NCBI RefSeq assembly: GCF_022213955.1
Contig: NZ_JAKNTW010000013.1
Span: forward strand, 62,001 to 126,000
From: Dolomitihabitans soli
GTDB lineage: Bacteria; Actinomycetota; Actinomycetes; Streptosporangiales; Streptosporangiaceae
Length of the DNA stretch: 64,000 bases
Reading direction: 5' to 3'
Part shown: positions 7,800 to 16,137 of the stretch, piece by piece
Layout: each line of letters starts with the position of its first letter
Position numbering within the stretch: the stretch's first letter is position 1
Position numbers and translations under genes: made by a program
The notes under the pieces: model-generated
The model's database searches: none
Told to the model about the DNA's origin: nothing
What the model saw: only the letters and a program-made list of their open reading frames with translations

Positions 7800-10739
7800 T
7801 CAGGCGAAGACCTTGTCGACGACGCGGAGGGTGGCCTTGCCGTCGTCGCGGGGGGCGTAGGTCTGGCGGAAGGCGTCGTAGCGGTCGGCGTAGGCCGGGG
7901 TGAGGGTGTCGATGTCGCGGATGGCCCGGACGACCTCTGCCGTGGTGGTGAGCAGAGGGCCGGGGGCTTCCTCGTGGAGATCGAAGTAGAGGCCGCGCTT
8001 GGTGGTGTAGCGGTCGAGGTCGTAGGCGTAGAAGATCATGGGACGGCCGGTGGCGGCGAAGTCGAACATGACGGCGGAGTAGTCGGTGACCAGGATGTCG
8101 GCGACCAGCAAGAGATCGGCCATATCCGGATAAGTCGTGACGTCGTGGGCGAAGCCGTCGTCCGGAATGATCGGCGCGGCCTGCATCGCGTGCGCCCTGA
8201 CCAGCAGCTCGTGATCCTTGCCCAGGGCCTTCCTGGCCTGGGCGATGTTGAGCTTCACCGTGCTGTTCTTACGGTCGTAGTCGCGGTAGGTCGGCGCGTA
8301 GAGGACCACCGTGGAACCGGCGGCGAGCCCGAGACGGCGGCGGACCTTCGCGGCCAGCACCTCGCGCTCCGGGTCGCACAGGACGTCGTTGCGCGGATAA
8401 CCGACTTCGAGCACCTCGCCCTGGTATCCGAGGGCCCGGCGCAGCACCGGGGTGGACCAGGGGCTCTGGGAGAGCAGCAGGTCCCAGCCGCGGACCTCGG
8501 CCGCCTGCCGGTGCCAGGCCGGCGGCCGGGGATCGCGCACCATGTGGGCCTGGTCGCTGCCGATCCGCTTGAGCGGGGTGCCGTGCCACGCCTGCACCAC
8601 CGTCTGGTCGTCTCTGGCGCGGAACCACGGGGGCAGGAAGGAGTTGCTCACCACGTAGCGGGAACGAGCGAGCGCCGCGTAGTGCTCACGGCTGCCCGCG
8701 CGGACCACGGTGGGCCGGACCTCCGAGTCGAAGCCCAGCTCTGCCGGGCTCGGCGGCACGAAGGCGCCGTCCTTGACCACCCAGATGTGCTCACCGCCGT
8801 CGCCCCTGCGCGCCCGCTCCTCATAGATCGCGCGGACGTTGCCTTCGTACTGCCTGCCCTCGTAGGCCACGTAGACGGTCGCGTCGCGCAGCGGCTTGGC
8901 GCGCTCGGCGGGATAGAAGGTGCGCTGCAACGCGTGCAGGCCGCCCGGCCCCTTCTCGTCGTCGGGCAGCGCCTCGCCGACCATCAGCACCGGAACGTCG
9001 AATCTGGTGGCGAGGAGTTGGTACTCCCTGCCGTCGAGGACGTGGACGCCCTCGTCGAGCGAGGCCAGCAGCGAGTGCTCGAACCGCACGGGCACGGTCT
9101 CGCCCGCCGGATGCCGCATCGACACGCTCCACAAGCCGCTCGCCAGCGGGACGCGCTCACCGAACCGGGCCATCGCGCCCGGCGCCAGCCGTACGGTGAA
9201 GCGGTCGGCCGACCGCTCCATGGGCAGCTGGTAGATCAGCCCGCTGCGGTGGCGGAGCGAGAGCACGCGAGCATGGTCGCCGGGCTCGGGATAGCTGCCC
9301 TCGAACGTGAGGGAGCCATCGTCCGCCCAGCTCACAGAAGTGATCACCGGCCGGATCCGGTGGGCGGAGATCACCACACGGTCGCGCCTGTCGGCGAGCA
9401 CGGTGACCTCCCTGTCGTCCTCGCGGGAGCGGAGCTCGGCCAGCCGGCCGAGCATCACGGTCGCCGCGGGGTCGCCCTTGGGCTCGACCCAGAGCCTGCG
9501 GCCGTCCTTCTCCTGCAACAGGGCGGAACTGGCCAGACCGATGACGACCTCGGTGCCGCCCTCGACGATGGTGAAGTCGGCGGCCATCCGGTGCCCACCG
9601 AGGCGGGCGTGACCCTTGGCGACCCCTCTGCCGGGGAGGAAGACCGTGAGCTCGACCCGATCGCCCTCGTGGCGCACCCGCGTCAGCTCGGCCCGCGTGG
9701 GCTGGAGCACGACCTGGAGGGCGCGGTCGGAGGTCCACACCGGGCGGACCCACACCCGGGGACGGACCTCCAGCCCACCGGGACGCTCGGTCCTGCCCAG
9801 GACGGGACCGCGGAGCAGCCCCACCGCACGCGCGCCACGGCTCCAGATCACGATCTCGGCACGCCAGGTCGTGGTGTCCCTGACGGTGGGACGGCGGCGC
9901 AGCAGGCGCTTGCCGCCACGGACCAGGGCACGTACTCCCGCCCGCCAGGTCAGCGCCAGCGGGCCCAGTTCGGCGGTGAAGCCCGACCAGTCGTAGTTGC
10001 AACCGGCCTCGCGCGCGCCGTACGTCGCCTCGGGGCGGTGCATCCGCCGGGTGCGCAGCCGGATCGGCGGCAGCCAGCGGGGACCGCGCAGCACCACCGT
10101 CGCCTTGTTGAACCGGCGACCGCGGACCGACAGGCCCGCGAGGTAGGCGTGGCCGGTGATCCGCAGCCGGCCGCCGGTCCAGGTGATGTCGTCGATCTGG
10201 GTGACCGGCACCAGGTCGGCCTTGCGCAGGCGGAAGAGCTCCTCGGGCAGTTCGTCGCGAAAGGGCAGGTCGGCGTGCCAGCGCAGGCCCTTGCGAATGC
10301 GCTTGGACGGCTCGGCCGCCGCCACCACGAGCTTCTGGAGCATGTCGGTCTCGACCAGCTCGGTGAGCGCGCGGGACTCGACCAGGTGGTAGGCGATGCG
10401 CCTGGCCACCGGGAGGTCGCGCTTGACCCCGGCGTCGACCCCGGCCAGGTAGGGGATCAGCTGAGAGAGGATCTCCCTGCGACGGGCCGGACCTCGTTTG
10501 ACCGCGGCGTCGAACCGCATGCCCAGCGGGCCGCCCAGCACCGCGGCGTCGAACCGCCGCTGGTCGGCCGGGGGCAGCCCCGCCGATCTGACGAGCTCCA
10601 TGACCCGGTCGAGCGGCTCCCCCCGATCGCACAGGTCCTGGACCGCTCGCAGGCGGTCATCGAGAAGGTCGCCGCTCGGGCGCTCGGGGGTCGCGCCGGT
10701 GGCCATGGGGAGGGCACCGCCTTCCGGACGGGTCGCCAT
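7800..10739 (-). CDS. CDP-glycerol glycerophosphotransferase family (TagF-like)
   Basis: About 979 residues. The C-terminal 290 residues are the GT-B-like polymerase domain of teichoic-acid CDP-glycerol glycerophosphotransferases: VVQAWHGTPLKRIG (about 715-730), LYAPTYRD, and VADILVTDYSAVMFDFAAT (about 875-893). The histidine in HGTP and the DYS motif are catalytic or donor-binding in TagF. The long N-terminal 690 residues are beta-rich and probably serve acceptor recognition or membrane association. It presumably builds a poly(polyol phosphate) wall polymer, since this lineage makes teichoic acids of varied structure. The ATG at 10739 is chosen because AGGGA lies just upstream; starts at 10793 and 10706 are possible. 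It is monocistronic, with no tag/tar genes beside it. Confidence 0.9.
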   Translation of the reverse strand: MATRPEGGALPMATGATPERPSGDLLDDRLRAVQDLCDRGEPLDRVMELVRSAGLPPADQRRFDAAVLGGPLGMRFDAAVKRGPARRREILSQLIPYLAGVDAGVKRDLPVARRIAYHLVESRALTELVETDMLQKLVVAAAEPSKRIRKGLRWHADLPFRDELPEELFRLRKADLVPVTQIDDITWTGGRLRITGHAYLAGLSVRGRRFNKATVVLRGPRWLPPIRLRTRRMHRPEATYGAREAGCNYDWSGFTAELGPLALTWRAGVRALVRGGKRLLRRRPTVRDTTTWRAEIVIWSRGARAVGLLRGPVLGRTERPGGLEVRPRVWVRPVWTSDRALQVVLQPTRAELTRVRHEGDRVELTVFLPGRGVAKGHARLGGHRMAADFTIVEGGTEVVIGLASSALLQEKDGRRLWVEPKGDPAATVMLGRLAELRSREDDREVTVLADRRDRVVISAHRIRPVITSVSWADDGSLTFEGSYPEPGDHARVLSLRHRSGLIYQLPMERSADRFTVRLAPGAMARFGERVPLASGLWSVSMRHPAGETVPVRFEHSLLASLDEGVHVLDGREYQLLATRFDVPVLMVGEALPDDEKGPGGLHALQRTFYPAERAKPLRDATVYVAYEGRQYEGNVRAIYEERARRGDGGEHIWVVKDGAFVPPSPAELGFDSEVRPTVVRAGSREHYAALARSRYVVSNSFLPPWFRARDDQTVVQAWHGTPLKRIGSDQAHMVRDPRPPAWHRQAAEVRGWDLLLSQSPWSTPVLRRALGYQGEVLEVGYPRNDVLCDPEREVLAAKVRRRLGLAAGSTVVLYAPTYRDYDRKNSTVKLNIAQARKALGKDHELLVRAHAMQAAPIIPDDGFAHDVTTYPDMADLLLVADILVTDYSAVMFDFAATGRPMIFYAYDLDRYTTKRGLYFDLHEEAPGPLLTTTAEVVRAIRDIDTLTPAYADRYDAFRQTYAPRDDGKATLRVVDKVFA

Positions 10740-10814
10740 CACTGTCCCTGGCAATGGTAATGGGCCCCACAGGCACCGGTCGCGCACCGCCACCTGAAGA
10801 TCTCCTGAGAGCCG

Positions 10815-11123
10815 CTAGCCGGGACCGCCGTCCCACCGGGCCGCGCGCATGTCGACGCGGGCACCGCGCAACGGGGTGCGCTCCCGTCGCCACTCGACGA
10901 GACTGCGCTCCTCGTGACCGGGAGCCGCGGTGCCGTCGGCATGGACGACCCGCCACCACGTCACGCCACCGCCCCACAGGGACATGACCCTGCCGACCTG
11001 GCGCGGCCCGCCCTCACCGAGGTACTCGGCGATGTCTCCGTACGACATCACCTTGCCACGCGGAATCGTCTCGACCACGTCGAGGACGCGTTCGGCGAAC
11101 GGGGGCGGCTCAGCGGGTGTCAT
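10815..11123 (-). CDS. Alkyltransferase-like (MGMT family) protein, no catalytic Cys
   Basis: 102 residues, the size of the DNA-binding half of O6-alkylguanine-DNA alkyltransferase. The helix-turn-helix block IPRGKVMSYGDIAEYLG is intact, including the arginine-finger segment (QVGRVM). At the place of the active-site PCHR motif the sequence reads VTWWRVVHADG, so the acceptor cysteine is replaced by tryptophan. That marks an ATL: it binds alkylated bases and hands them to nucleotide excision repair instead of repairing them itself. The ATG at 11123 overlaps the TGA of the upstream gene (ATGA) with GGAGCC in front, so translation is probably coupled. Confidence 0.88.
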   Translation of the reverse strand: MTPAEPPPFAERVLDVVETIPRGKVMSYGDIAEYLGEGGPRQVGRVMSLWGGGVTWWRVVHADGTAAPGHEERSLVEWRRERTPLRGARVDMRAARWDGGPG

Positions 11124-11488
11124 CGGCTCCATTGTGTCGGCCCGGTGGAGAGGATCTCCGCCACCTTGCCGAACTCGTAGCTCGATCCGCCGTTGACCTG
11201 CTCCACGATGCCGTCGCGGATCGCGTAGACCTCGCCGTCCTCACCGACCAGGCGCGCGCCGGCCAGCTCGCACAGCCGAGCGAGCTGGGCGACCTGCCAG
11301 TCGGAACCGGGCTGACCGGACAGCCGTCCCTGCCAGCTCGCCACCACGTGCGCCGTCTCCCCGTGGCGCGCGAGGACCTCGGCCGCCTCGTGCGAACCCC
11401 GCAACTCGAAACCCGCCTTCGCGAGCACCGTCGTGAGTTCGGCGTAGGCGAGCGGCGACTCACGCTCCACCCGCAACTCGTACCCCAT
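11120..11488 (-). CDS. Conserved hypothetical protein, coupled to ATL gene
   Basis: 122 residues from the ATG at 11488; a longer open frame upstream reads through unlikely sequence. Mixed alpha/beta composition, no signal peptide, no membrane segment, no motif I recognise. The stop overlaps the start of the alkyltransferase-like gene by the ATGA arrangement, so both are likely made from one message. A role connected with the repair protein is suggested only by this coupling. Confidence 0.6.
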   Translation of the reverse strand: MGYELRVERESPLAYAELTTVLAKAGFELRGSHEAAEVLARHGETAHVVASWQGRLSGQPGSDWQVAQLARLCELAGARLVGEDGEVYAIRDGIVEQVNGGSSYEFGKVAEILSTGPTQWSR

Positions 11489-11610
11489 GACGGGGGACCA
11501 TAGCGAAAACTTGACCAACCCCGTGCTCGGAAAGTCGGCAACATGGTCACCGCATCCGAACTGTGTACATTCGGTATCCGAAACGCGTTCGAATCGTCTC
11601 CAGCACGTGA

Positions 11611-12819
11611 TCAACGACCTCGCCGCTGTTCCGCGCGACGGGTGAGGATCATCACCGAACCCCCGAAGACCACCAGTCCGACCAGCACCGCGCCCGTATA
11701 GGCCCACATGCGCAGCGGATCGGGCCCCGGCGGGGTCGGCGGCGCCGGCACCGGGCCCTGCCCGAAGTGCCGGTCGCCGGGCACCGGGACCGTCCGGTCG
11801 TCGGAGGCGAGCCGTGCCGCCTTCGCCAGGGCCTCCCCCGCGTCGACCATTCCGAATCCCACCTTGTCGTCGTATCCAGCTGATTTGCTACGGGCCGTGG
11901 TGGTCAACGCCCTGGCCACCTGCGCGGGCGACAGCTCAGGATGCTCGGCCTTGATCAGGGCGGCCACCCCGGACACCAGGGCGGCGGCGGGGCTGCTCCC
12001 CGCGGCGATGCCGCGCCGGCCGCCGGGCAACGCCACCGGCACGTTCACCCCCGGCGCGGAGACGAGCACCGAGAGGTTGTCGCTGCTGAACGGCGCGGGC
12101 AGCGCCTCCTCGTCCACGGCGGCGACCCCGATCACCCCCGAGTAGCCGGCCGGGAAACTCCAGAAGGAGGTGCCCGACTTCCGGGTCACCGCGTCCTCCC
12201 CGTCGTTGCCCACGGCCGCGACCATGACGACTCCCCTGCGCAACGCGTAGGCGATGGCCTCGCGCTCGGCGGGATGGGCCCCGTAGGCGCCGAGCGACAT
12301 GCTGATGACGTCGGCCCCGTGGTTGGCCGCGTATCTGACCGCGCGGGACAGCGGATTGTTCCTGCCCGTCCCGCGATCCTCGTCGCGCTCGCTGCGCTGG
12401 CCCTCGATCGGTTCGTCGGCGAGCAGCGGCAGCGACAGCACGCGCGCCTCCGGCGCCACTCCCCGGATCCCGCCGTCGGCGCCCGACCCGGCGATCAGCG
12501 AGGCCATCGCCGTACCGTGCTTGCCGGGCTCGTCCGGCGCGCCCTGCTCGCCCTGCGTCTCGACCGCCGGGGTGCGCATGTCGGGGCCCTGGACGACCCG
12601 GCCGCGCAGTTCGGGAACCTCGTCGTCGATGCCGCTGTCGATGACGGCGACGGTGACCCCGTTCCCCTTGGTCGTCCGCCACGCCTGCTCCACGTTGAGC
12701 GCCTGGAGCACCCACCGTCCGTCCGGGAGGGGCTCGGCGGCGGCGGGCGCGACGACGGCCGCCAGCATCGCCATGACCAGGACGACGAGCGCGCCCCACC
12801 GTGCCCGGGGCCTCAGCAC
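11611..12819 (-). CDS. Mycosin-like subtilase (module 1)
   Basis: 402 residues. Signal peptide at about 8-28, subtilisin domain with catalytic Asp61 (AVIDSG), His101 (GKHGTAMAS) and Ser276 (GSSPAAALVSG), oxyanion Asn near 205 (AVGND), then a proline-rich linker and a C-terminal transmembrane helix (about 370-391) ending in RRAEQRRGR. This is the layout of type VII secretion-associated mycosins: an extracellular protease tethered to the membrane. The family usually has GTS at the serine; here it is GSS. Start is the GTG inside GTGCTGA, overlapping the stop of the partner upstream, so a longer in-frame start at 12906 is rejected. No ESX core gene (EccB, EccC, WXG100) is within the window. Confidence 0.9.
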   Translation of the reverse strand: MLRPRARWGALVVLVMAMLAAVVAPAAAEPLPDGRWVLQALNVEQAWRTTKGNGVTVAVIDSGIDDEVPELRGRVVQGPDMRTPAVETQGEQGAPDEPGKHGTAMASLIAGSGADGGIRGVAPEARVLSLPLLADEPIEGQRSERDEDRGTGRNNPLSRAVRYAANHGADVISMSLGAYGAHPAEREAIAYALRRGVVMVAAVGNDGEDAVTRKSGTSFWSFPAGYSGVIGVAAVDEEALPAPFSSDNLSVLVSAPGVNVPVALPGGRRGIAAGSSPAAALVSGVAALIKAEHPELSPAQVARALTTTARSKSAGYDDKVGFGMVDAGEALAKAARLASDDRTVPVPGDRHFGQGPVPAPPTPPGPDPLRMWAYTGAVLVGLVVFGGSVMILTRRAEQRRGR

Positions 12820-14000
12820 ACGTTCCCCTGGGTGCAGCGCGGCACGGTCGGCGGCTCGCCGAGCGACCGCGCGATCCGGCCCGCCACCGACTGGGCGGTC
12901 GGCCACAACTCGCTGTGCAGGATCTCCTGCGACGCCACGGCCTCCCGGGTACGGCCGTCGGCGTAGCCGGCGGTGGAGAAGACGACGTACGGCCCGGCGC
13001 CGACCCAGCCGTTCCGCTGGCGCTGCGCCGCGCCGAACAACTCGGTCGCCGTGCCGGGGAAGGCGACGGGACGCACACCGACCCGATCGTCCACGGGCAG
13101 CTTGGCGGTGGCCCTCAACCGCTCCTCCTCGTCAGGGAACACGGCGACGCCCACCGTGATCACGAAGGTGGACGTCTGGTCGACGTAGGTGGCCCGCAGC
13201 AGGGTGCGGCAGCGGTGTTCCGCCAAGACGCCGGCGACCGGCGAGTCGACACCCGCGCCGCAGCCCGCCTCCGGGGCGATCCCGACGCGCCGGGCGTACT
13301 GCTGGATCCGGCCGAGCCCGGTGTACTCCAGTTCCTCGGGGAAGACGACGGCGGCCGGCCAGGCGTGCCAGCGTCGCGCGATGTCCTGCTGGGCGTAGTC
13401 GACGCGCTCGGCGACGGTGAGCGGGCGCGACCGGGTCTCGCGGAGCAGCCCCACCGTGCCGATGAGCACGTTCGTCGCGGCGACCGCCAGTACGGTGCCC
13501 ACCAGCAGAAGGAAAAACGACCGGTAGCGAATGCCGCGCGCCAGTTCGGCCCGGTCGGCGGCGGCGCGCAGTTCGGCCGGGCGCACCCGTCCGCCGGTCG
13601 GCCACGACCGCACCCGCGCCCCTGATCGGCCCGCGCCGGGCAGACCTCGCGTCCCTGGTCCGCCGGCGTCCGGCAGGCCCCGGGTCGTGCCCGCTCTGGG
13701 CAGGCCCTCGGTCGTGGGCACCCGGCCGGGACGGGACGGACCCCGGTCTTTCGTACGTCTGCCGCCCGGCCACGCCTCGCCCGCTGAGCCGCCCCCGGCA
13801 CCGCCGCCTCGCCGGGACGACCCGGCACCGCGCCGGAACGGCGGCTCGGCGACCCGCCGGGACGGTTCGCCCACGCGCCTGGACGGCGGCGAGCCCTCGG
13901 CAGGGGCCGGCGGCGAGCCCTCGCCCGCCGGGCCCGCCTGTGGCGCCGGAAGCATCTCCGGGCGCCCGTCGGGCTCCTCGAAGCGCCCAGGCTGCGACAT
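12813..14000 (-). CDS. Proline-rich membrane protein paired with mycosin (module 1)
   Basis: 395 residues: a long disordered Pro/Arg/Gly-rich cytoplasmic N-terminus (about 1-165), one transmembrane helix (about 170-195, FFLLLVGTVLAVAATNVLI), then a 200-residue extracellular domain with cysteines near Gly-Cys-Gly, HRC and the C-terminal PRC...NVC. The ectodomain matches the partner protein of the second module (shared features: FPEEL/FPETL, ARRVGI, C..LLRATY, VITVGVAVFPDEE, FPGT, AGPYVV.STAG). Its stop overlaps the GTG start of the mycosin, so both are co-translated. Function unknown; it may chaperone, anchor or be a substrate of the protease. Confidence 0.8.
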   Translation of the reverse strand: MSQPGRFEEPDGRPEMLPAPQAGPAGEGSPPAPAEGSPPSRRVGEPSRRVAEPPFRRGAGSSRRGGGAGGGSAGEAWPGGRRTKDRGPSRPGRVPTTEGLPRAGTTRGLPDAGGPGTRGLPGAGRSGARVRSWPTGGRVRPAELRAAADRAELARGIRYRSFFLLLVGTVLAVAATNVLIGTVGLLRETRSRPLTVAERVDYAQQDIARRWHAWPAAVVFPEELEYTGLGRIQQYARRVGIAPEAGCGAGVDSPVAGVLAEHRCRTLLRATYVDQTSTFVITVGVAVFPDEEERLRATAKLPVDDRVGVRPVAFPGTATELFGAAQRQRNGWVGAGPYVVFSTAGYADGRTREAVASQEILHSELWPTAQSVAGRIARSLGEPPTVPRCTQGNVC

Positions 14001-14056
14001 ACCCTCGATGCTACGTCGCGCGGGTTGGCCGTTGACCCGGTGGATCCCCGTTTCCG

Positions 14057-15292
14057 TCAGGTTCGGTCAAGATCCGTGCCCACGCGGCGGGTCCGGCCGA
14101 CCATGACGGCGATCACGCCCACGCAGGTCAGCGCGCCGAGACCGGCCACCACGGCGATCCCGCCGTAGATCGTGATGGTCCGTTGATCGCGGTCGACCAC
14201 CTGGAGCGGCGGCATCGGCCGTCCCGCGAAGGTCTGGGCCGGGTCGAGCGCCCCCTTGCCCTTGACGCTGAGGGTGTGCCGAGAGACCCGGGCGGCCTCG
14301 GCGAGCGCGCCCGCGGCGTTGACGATGCCGAACCCCATCCCGGTGTCGTAGCCGCCGGTGGGCTTCCGGCTGGCGCCCGCGGTCAGCGCCTGCACGACCA
14401 ACGGCGGTGACATTTTCGGATATTTCGCTTTTATCAGTGCGGCAACCCCGGACACCAGCGCGCTCGCCTGCGATGTGCCCCGCCCCACCCAGTACTCGTC
14501 TCCCGGACCCGCCCCCAGGATGTCCACGCCGGGCGCCGCTACCAGCACCGAGGGGTTGAAGTTGGAGAACGTCGCCCGCCGCAACCCCCTGTCGGCCGCG
14601 CCCACGGAGACCACCCCGGGGAAGGCCGCCGGGTAGGAGTACGGCGCGAACCCGTCGGGGCCCGGTTCCGCCGCCCCCTCGTTCCCGGCGGCGGCGACCA
14701 GCACCACACCCTTGGAGATCGCGTAACGGACCGCGGCCCGCTCCTCCCGGGTGGCCAGTTCCTTGGAGATGGACATGTTGATGACGTCGGCCCCGTGGTC
14801 GACCGCGTAACGGATGCCGCGCGCCACCACGTTGTCGTACCGCTCGGCGGAGTTGAACTCGCGGAACCCCGGCTCCTCGTCCTCAAGGATCACCCGGACG
14901 GAGATGATCCGCGCCTTGGGCGCCACCCCGATGATCCCGTCGCCGCCGTCGATCCCATGCCCGTGCCCGGCGATGAGCGAGGCCATGTAGGTGCCGTGCA
15001 GTCGCCGTGGCAGCACTCCCGGCGGATTGGCCCCCTCGGTGAAGTCCTTGCCCACGGTGACGGACCCGACCAGGTCGCGGTGCCGCGGATCCACCCCGGA
15101 GTCGAGGACGGCCACGGTGACGCCCTCCCCCTTGCTGATCGTCCACGCCTTGGCGAGCCGCAGCGTGCGCAGCACGGGCTCCTGGTTGCCCCGCACCTCG
15201 TCGGCGACGGCGGGCGCGGCCGACGAGAGGGCTCCCACGGTCGGAACCGCGGCCAGGACGACGGCCAGGGCCCGGAGCGCGGACCTCAGCAC
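14057..15292 (-). CDS. Mycosin-like subtilase (module 2)
   Basis: 411 residues from the GTG in GTGCTGA that overlaps the stop of its partner gene. Signal peptide about 1-30; catalytic Asp64 (AVLDSG), His99 (RLHGTYMAS) and Ser274 (GRGTSQASALVSG) all present; oxyanion Asn near 204 (AAAGNEG); C-terminal transmembrane helix (GGIAVVAGLGALTCVGVIAVM) followed by a basic tail. It is a paralogue of the mycosin of module 1 and starts with the same VLR codons in the same overlap. It is presumably anchored on the outer face of the membrane. Tandem duplication of the gene pair is the simplest origin. Confidence 0.9.
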   Translation of the reverse strand: MLRSALRALAVVLAAVPTVGALSSAAPAVADEVRGNQEPVLRTLRLAKAWTISKGEGVTVAVLDSGVDPRHRDLVGSVTVGKDFTEGANPPGVLPRRLHGTYMASLIAGHGHGIDGGDGIIGVAPKARIISVRVILEDEEPGFREFNSAERYDNVVARGIRYAVDHGADVINMSISKELATREERAAVRYAISKGVVLVAAAGNEGAAEPGPDGFAPYSYPAAFPGVVSVGAADRGLRRATFSNFNPSVLVAAPGVDILGAGPGDEYWVGRGTSQASALVSGVAALIKAKYPKMSPPLVVQALTAGASRKPTGGYDTGMGFGIVNAAGALAEAARVSRHTLSVKGKGALDPAQTFAGRPMPPLQVVDRDQRTITIYGGIAVVAGLGALTCVGVIAVMVGRTRRVGTDLDRT

Positions 15293-16035
15293 TGCCACTC
15301 CGCCCCGGCGCAGTCCGGCTCGGCCGGGGTGGTCATGTCGGCGAGGATCTTCTCCTGCATGTCGGTGACGAAGGCGAACATCGCGGGCCGCTGTACACCG
15401 ACCGCCCGCGCGGGCCGCCCGTCCACCTGTCCCGCCGTGGTCACCACGAGGTACGGCCCGGCCTGCCGTACCGAACCGATCTGCCTGCCCTCGGCGGTGA
15501 AGCGGTCGGTCACCGTGCCGGGGAAGGCCAGCGCGCGAAGGCCGGGAGAGGGGCGCTCGCCCTTGGGGAAGGCCGCCTTGGCCGCCAGCGCGCGCCGCTC
15601 GTCGGGGAAGGCGGCGACGCCGACGGTGACGACCACGCCCTGGAGCGCGTCGAGGTAGGTGGCCCGCAGGATCGCCCGGCACTGTGCGGCGCGAAGGTCG
15701 TCTCTGAGTTTGGCGTCCACCGCGACCCCGCACCGCGGATCGGCGGAGATGCCCACCCGTCTGGCCTTCTCCTCACCGCCCTGCTCGGCGGCGTAGGCCA
15801 GCGTCTCGGGGAAGATGCGGCCCGCGGGCCATGTCTGCCAGCGGCGGGCCATCTCCTGCCCGGTGGCCCGGTCGATCTCGTCGGCGCTCGGACCACGGGT
15901 CAGCTCGGCGCCCGCCGCGCTCGCCGACACTCCGGCGACGAGCGCGCAGACCAAGGTGAGCGCGGATGCGACGATCAGCACCGGCCAGGCGTGCACACGC
16001 CGGCCGGCGCCTTCGCCGGGATTGCTGTCGCTCAC
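15286..16035 (-). CDS. Membrane-anchored partner of mycosin (module 2)
   Basis: 249 residues: short cytoplasmic tail, one transmembrane or signal-anchor helix (about 17-42), then an extracellular domain with conserved cysteines (PRCGV, AQCRAIL, and PDCAGAEWQC at the end). It is a shorter paralogue of the module 1 partner without the Pro-rich N-terminus; shared stretches include WPAGRIFPETL, CRAILRATYLD, VVTVGVAAFPDE and AGPYLVVTTAGQVDG. It overlaps the downstream mycosin start. No family name comes to mind. The constant pairing suggests that it and the mycosin act as one unit. Confidence 0.8.
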   Translation of the reverse strand: MSDSNPGEGAGRRVHAWPVLIVASALTLVCALVAGVSASAAGAELTRGPSADEIDRATGQEMARRWQTWPAGRIFPETLAYAAEQGGEEKARRVGISADPRCGVAVDAKLRDDLRAAQCRAILRATYLDALQGVVVTVGVAAFPDERRALAAKAAFPKGERPSPGLRALAFPGTVTDRFTAEGRQIGSVRQAGPYLVVTTAGQVDGRPARAVGVQRPAMFAFVTDMQEKILADMTTPAEPDCAGAEWQC

Positions 16036-16137
16036 CCCGCCGACCTTAATGCGGACGGCGGCGGGCCATCGGCCGTTCCGTCCCGAAAGGGTGAGCGTCG
16101 CGCCTGGAAGAACACAACGATCACCCTGGGGACACCG

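Noticed and set aside
7665-10760. 1031-residue open frame on the plus strand across the TagF-like gene
   Set aside because: Antisense shadow typical of GC-rich codons; His/Arg/Gly-rich without domains, while the minus strand encodes a clear polymerase.
11580-11610. tRNA-like TTCGAATC sequence
   Set aside because: No cloverleaf arms or acceptor stem can be drawn around it.
11611-16035. Part of an ESX/type VII secretion cluster
   Set aside because: No EccB/C/D/E, EspG or WXG100 gene within the window on either side; only the mycosin-type proteases are present.
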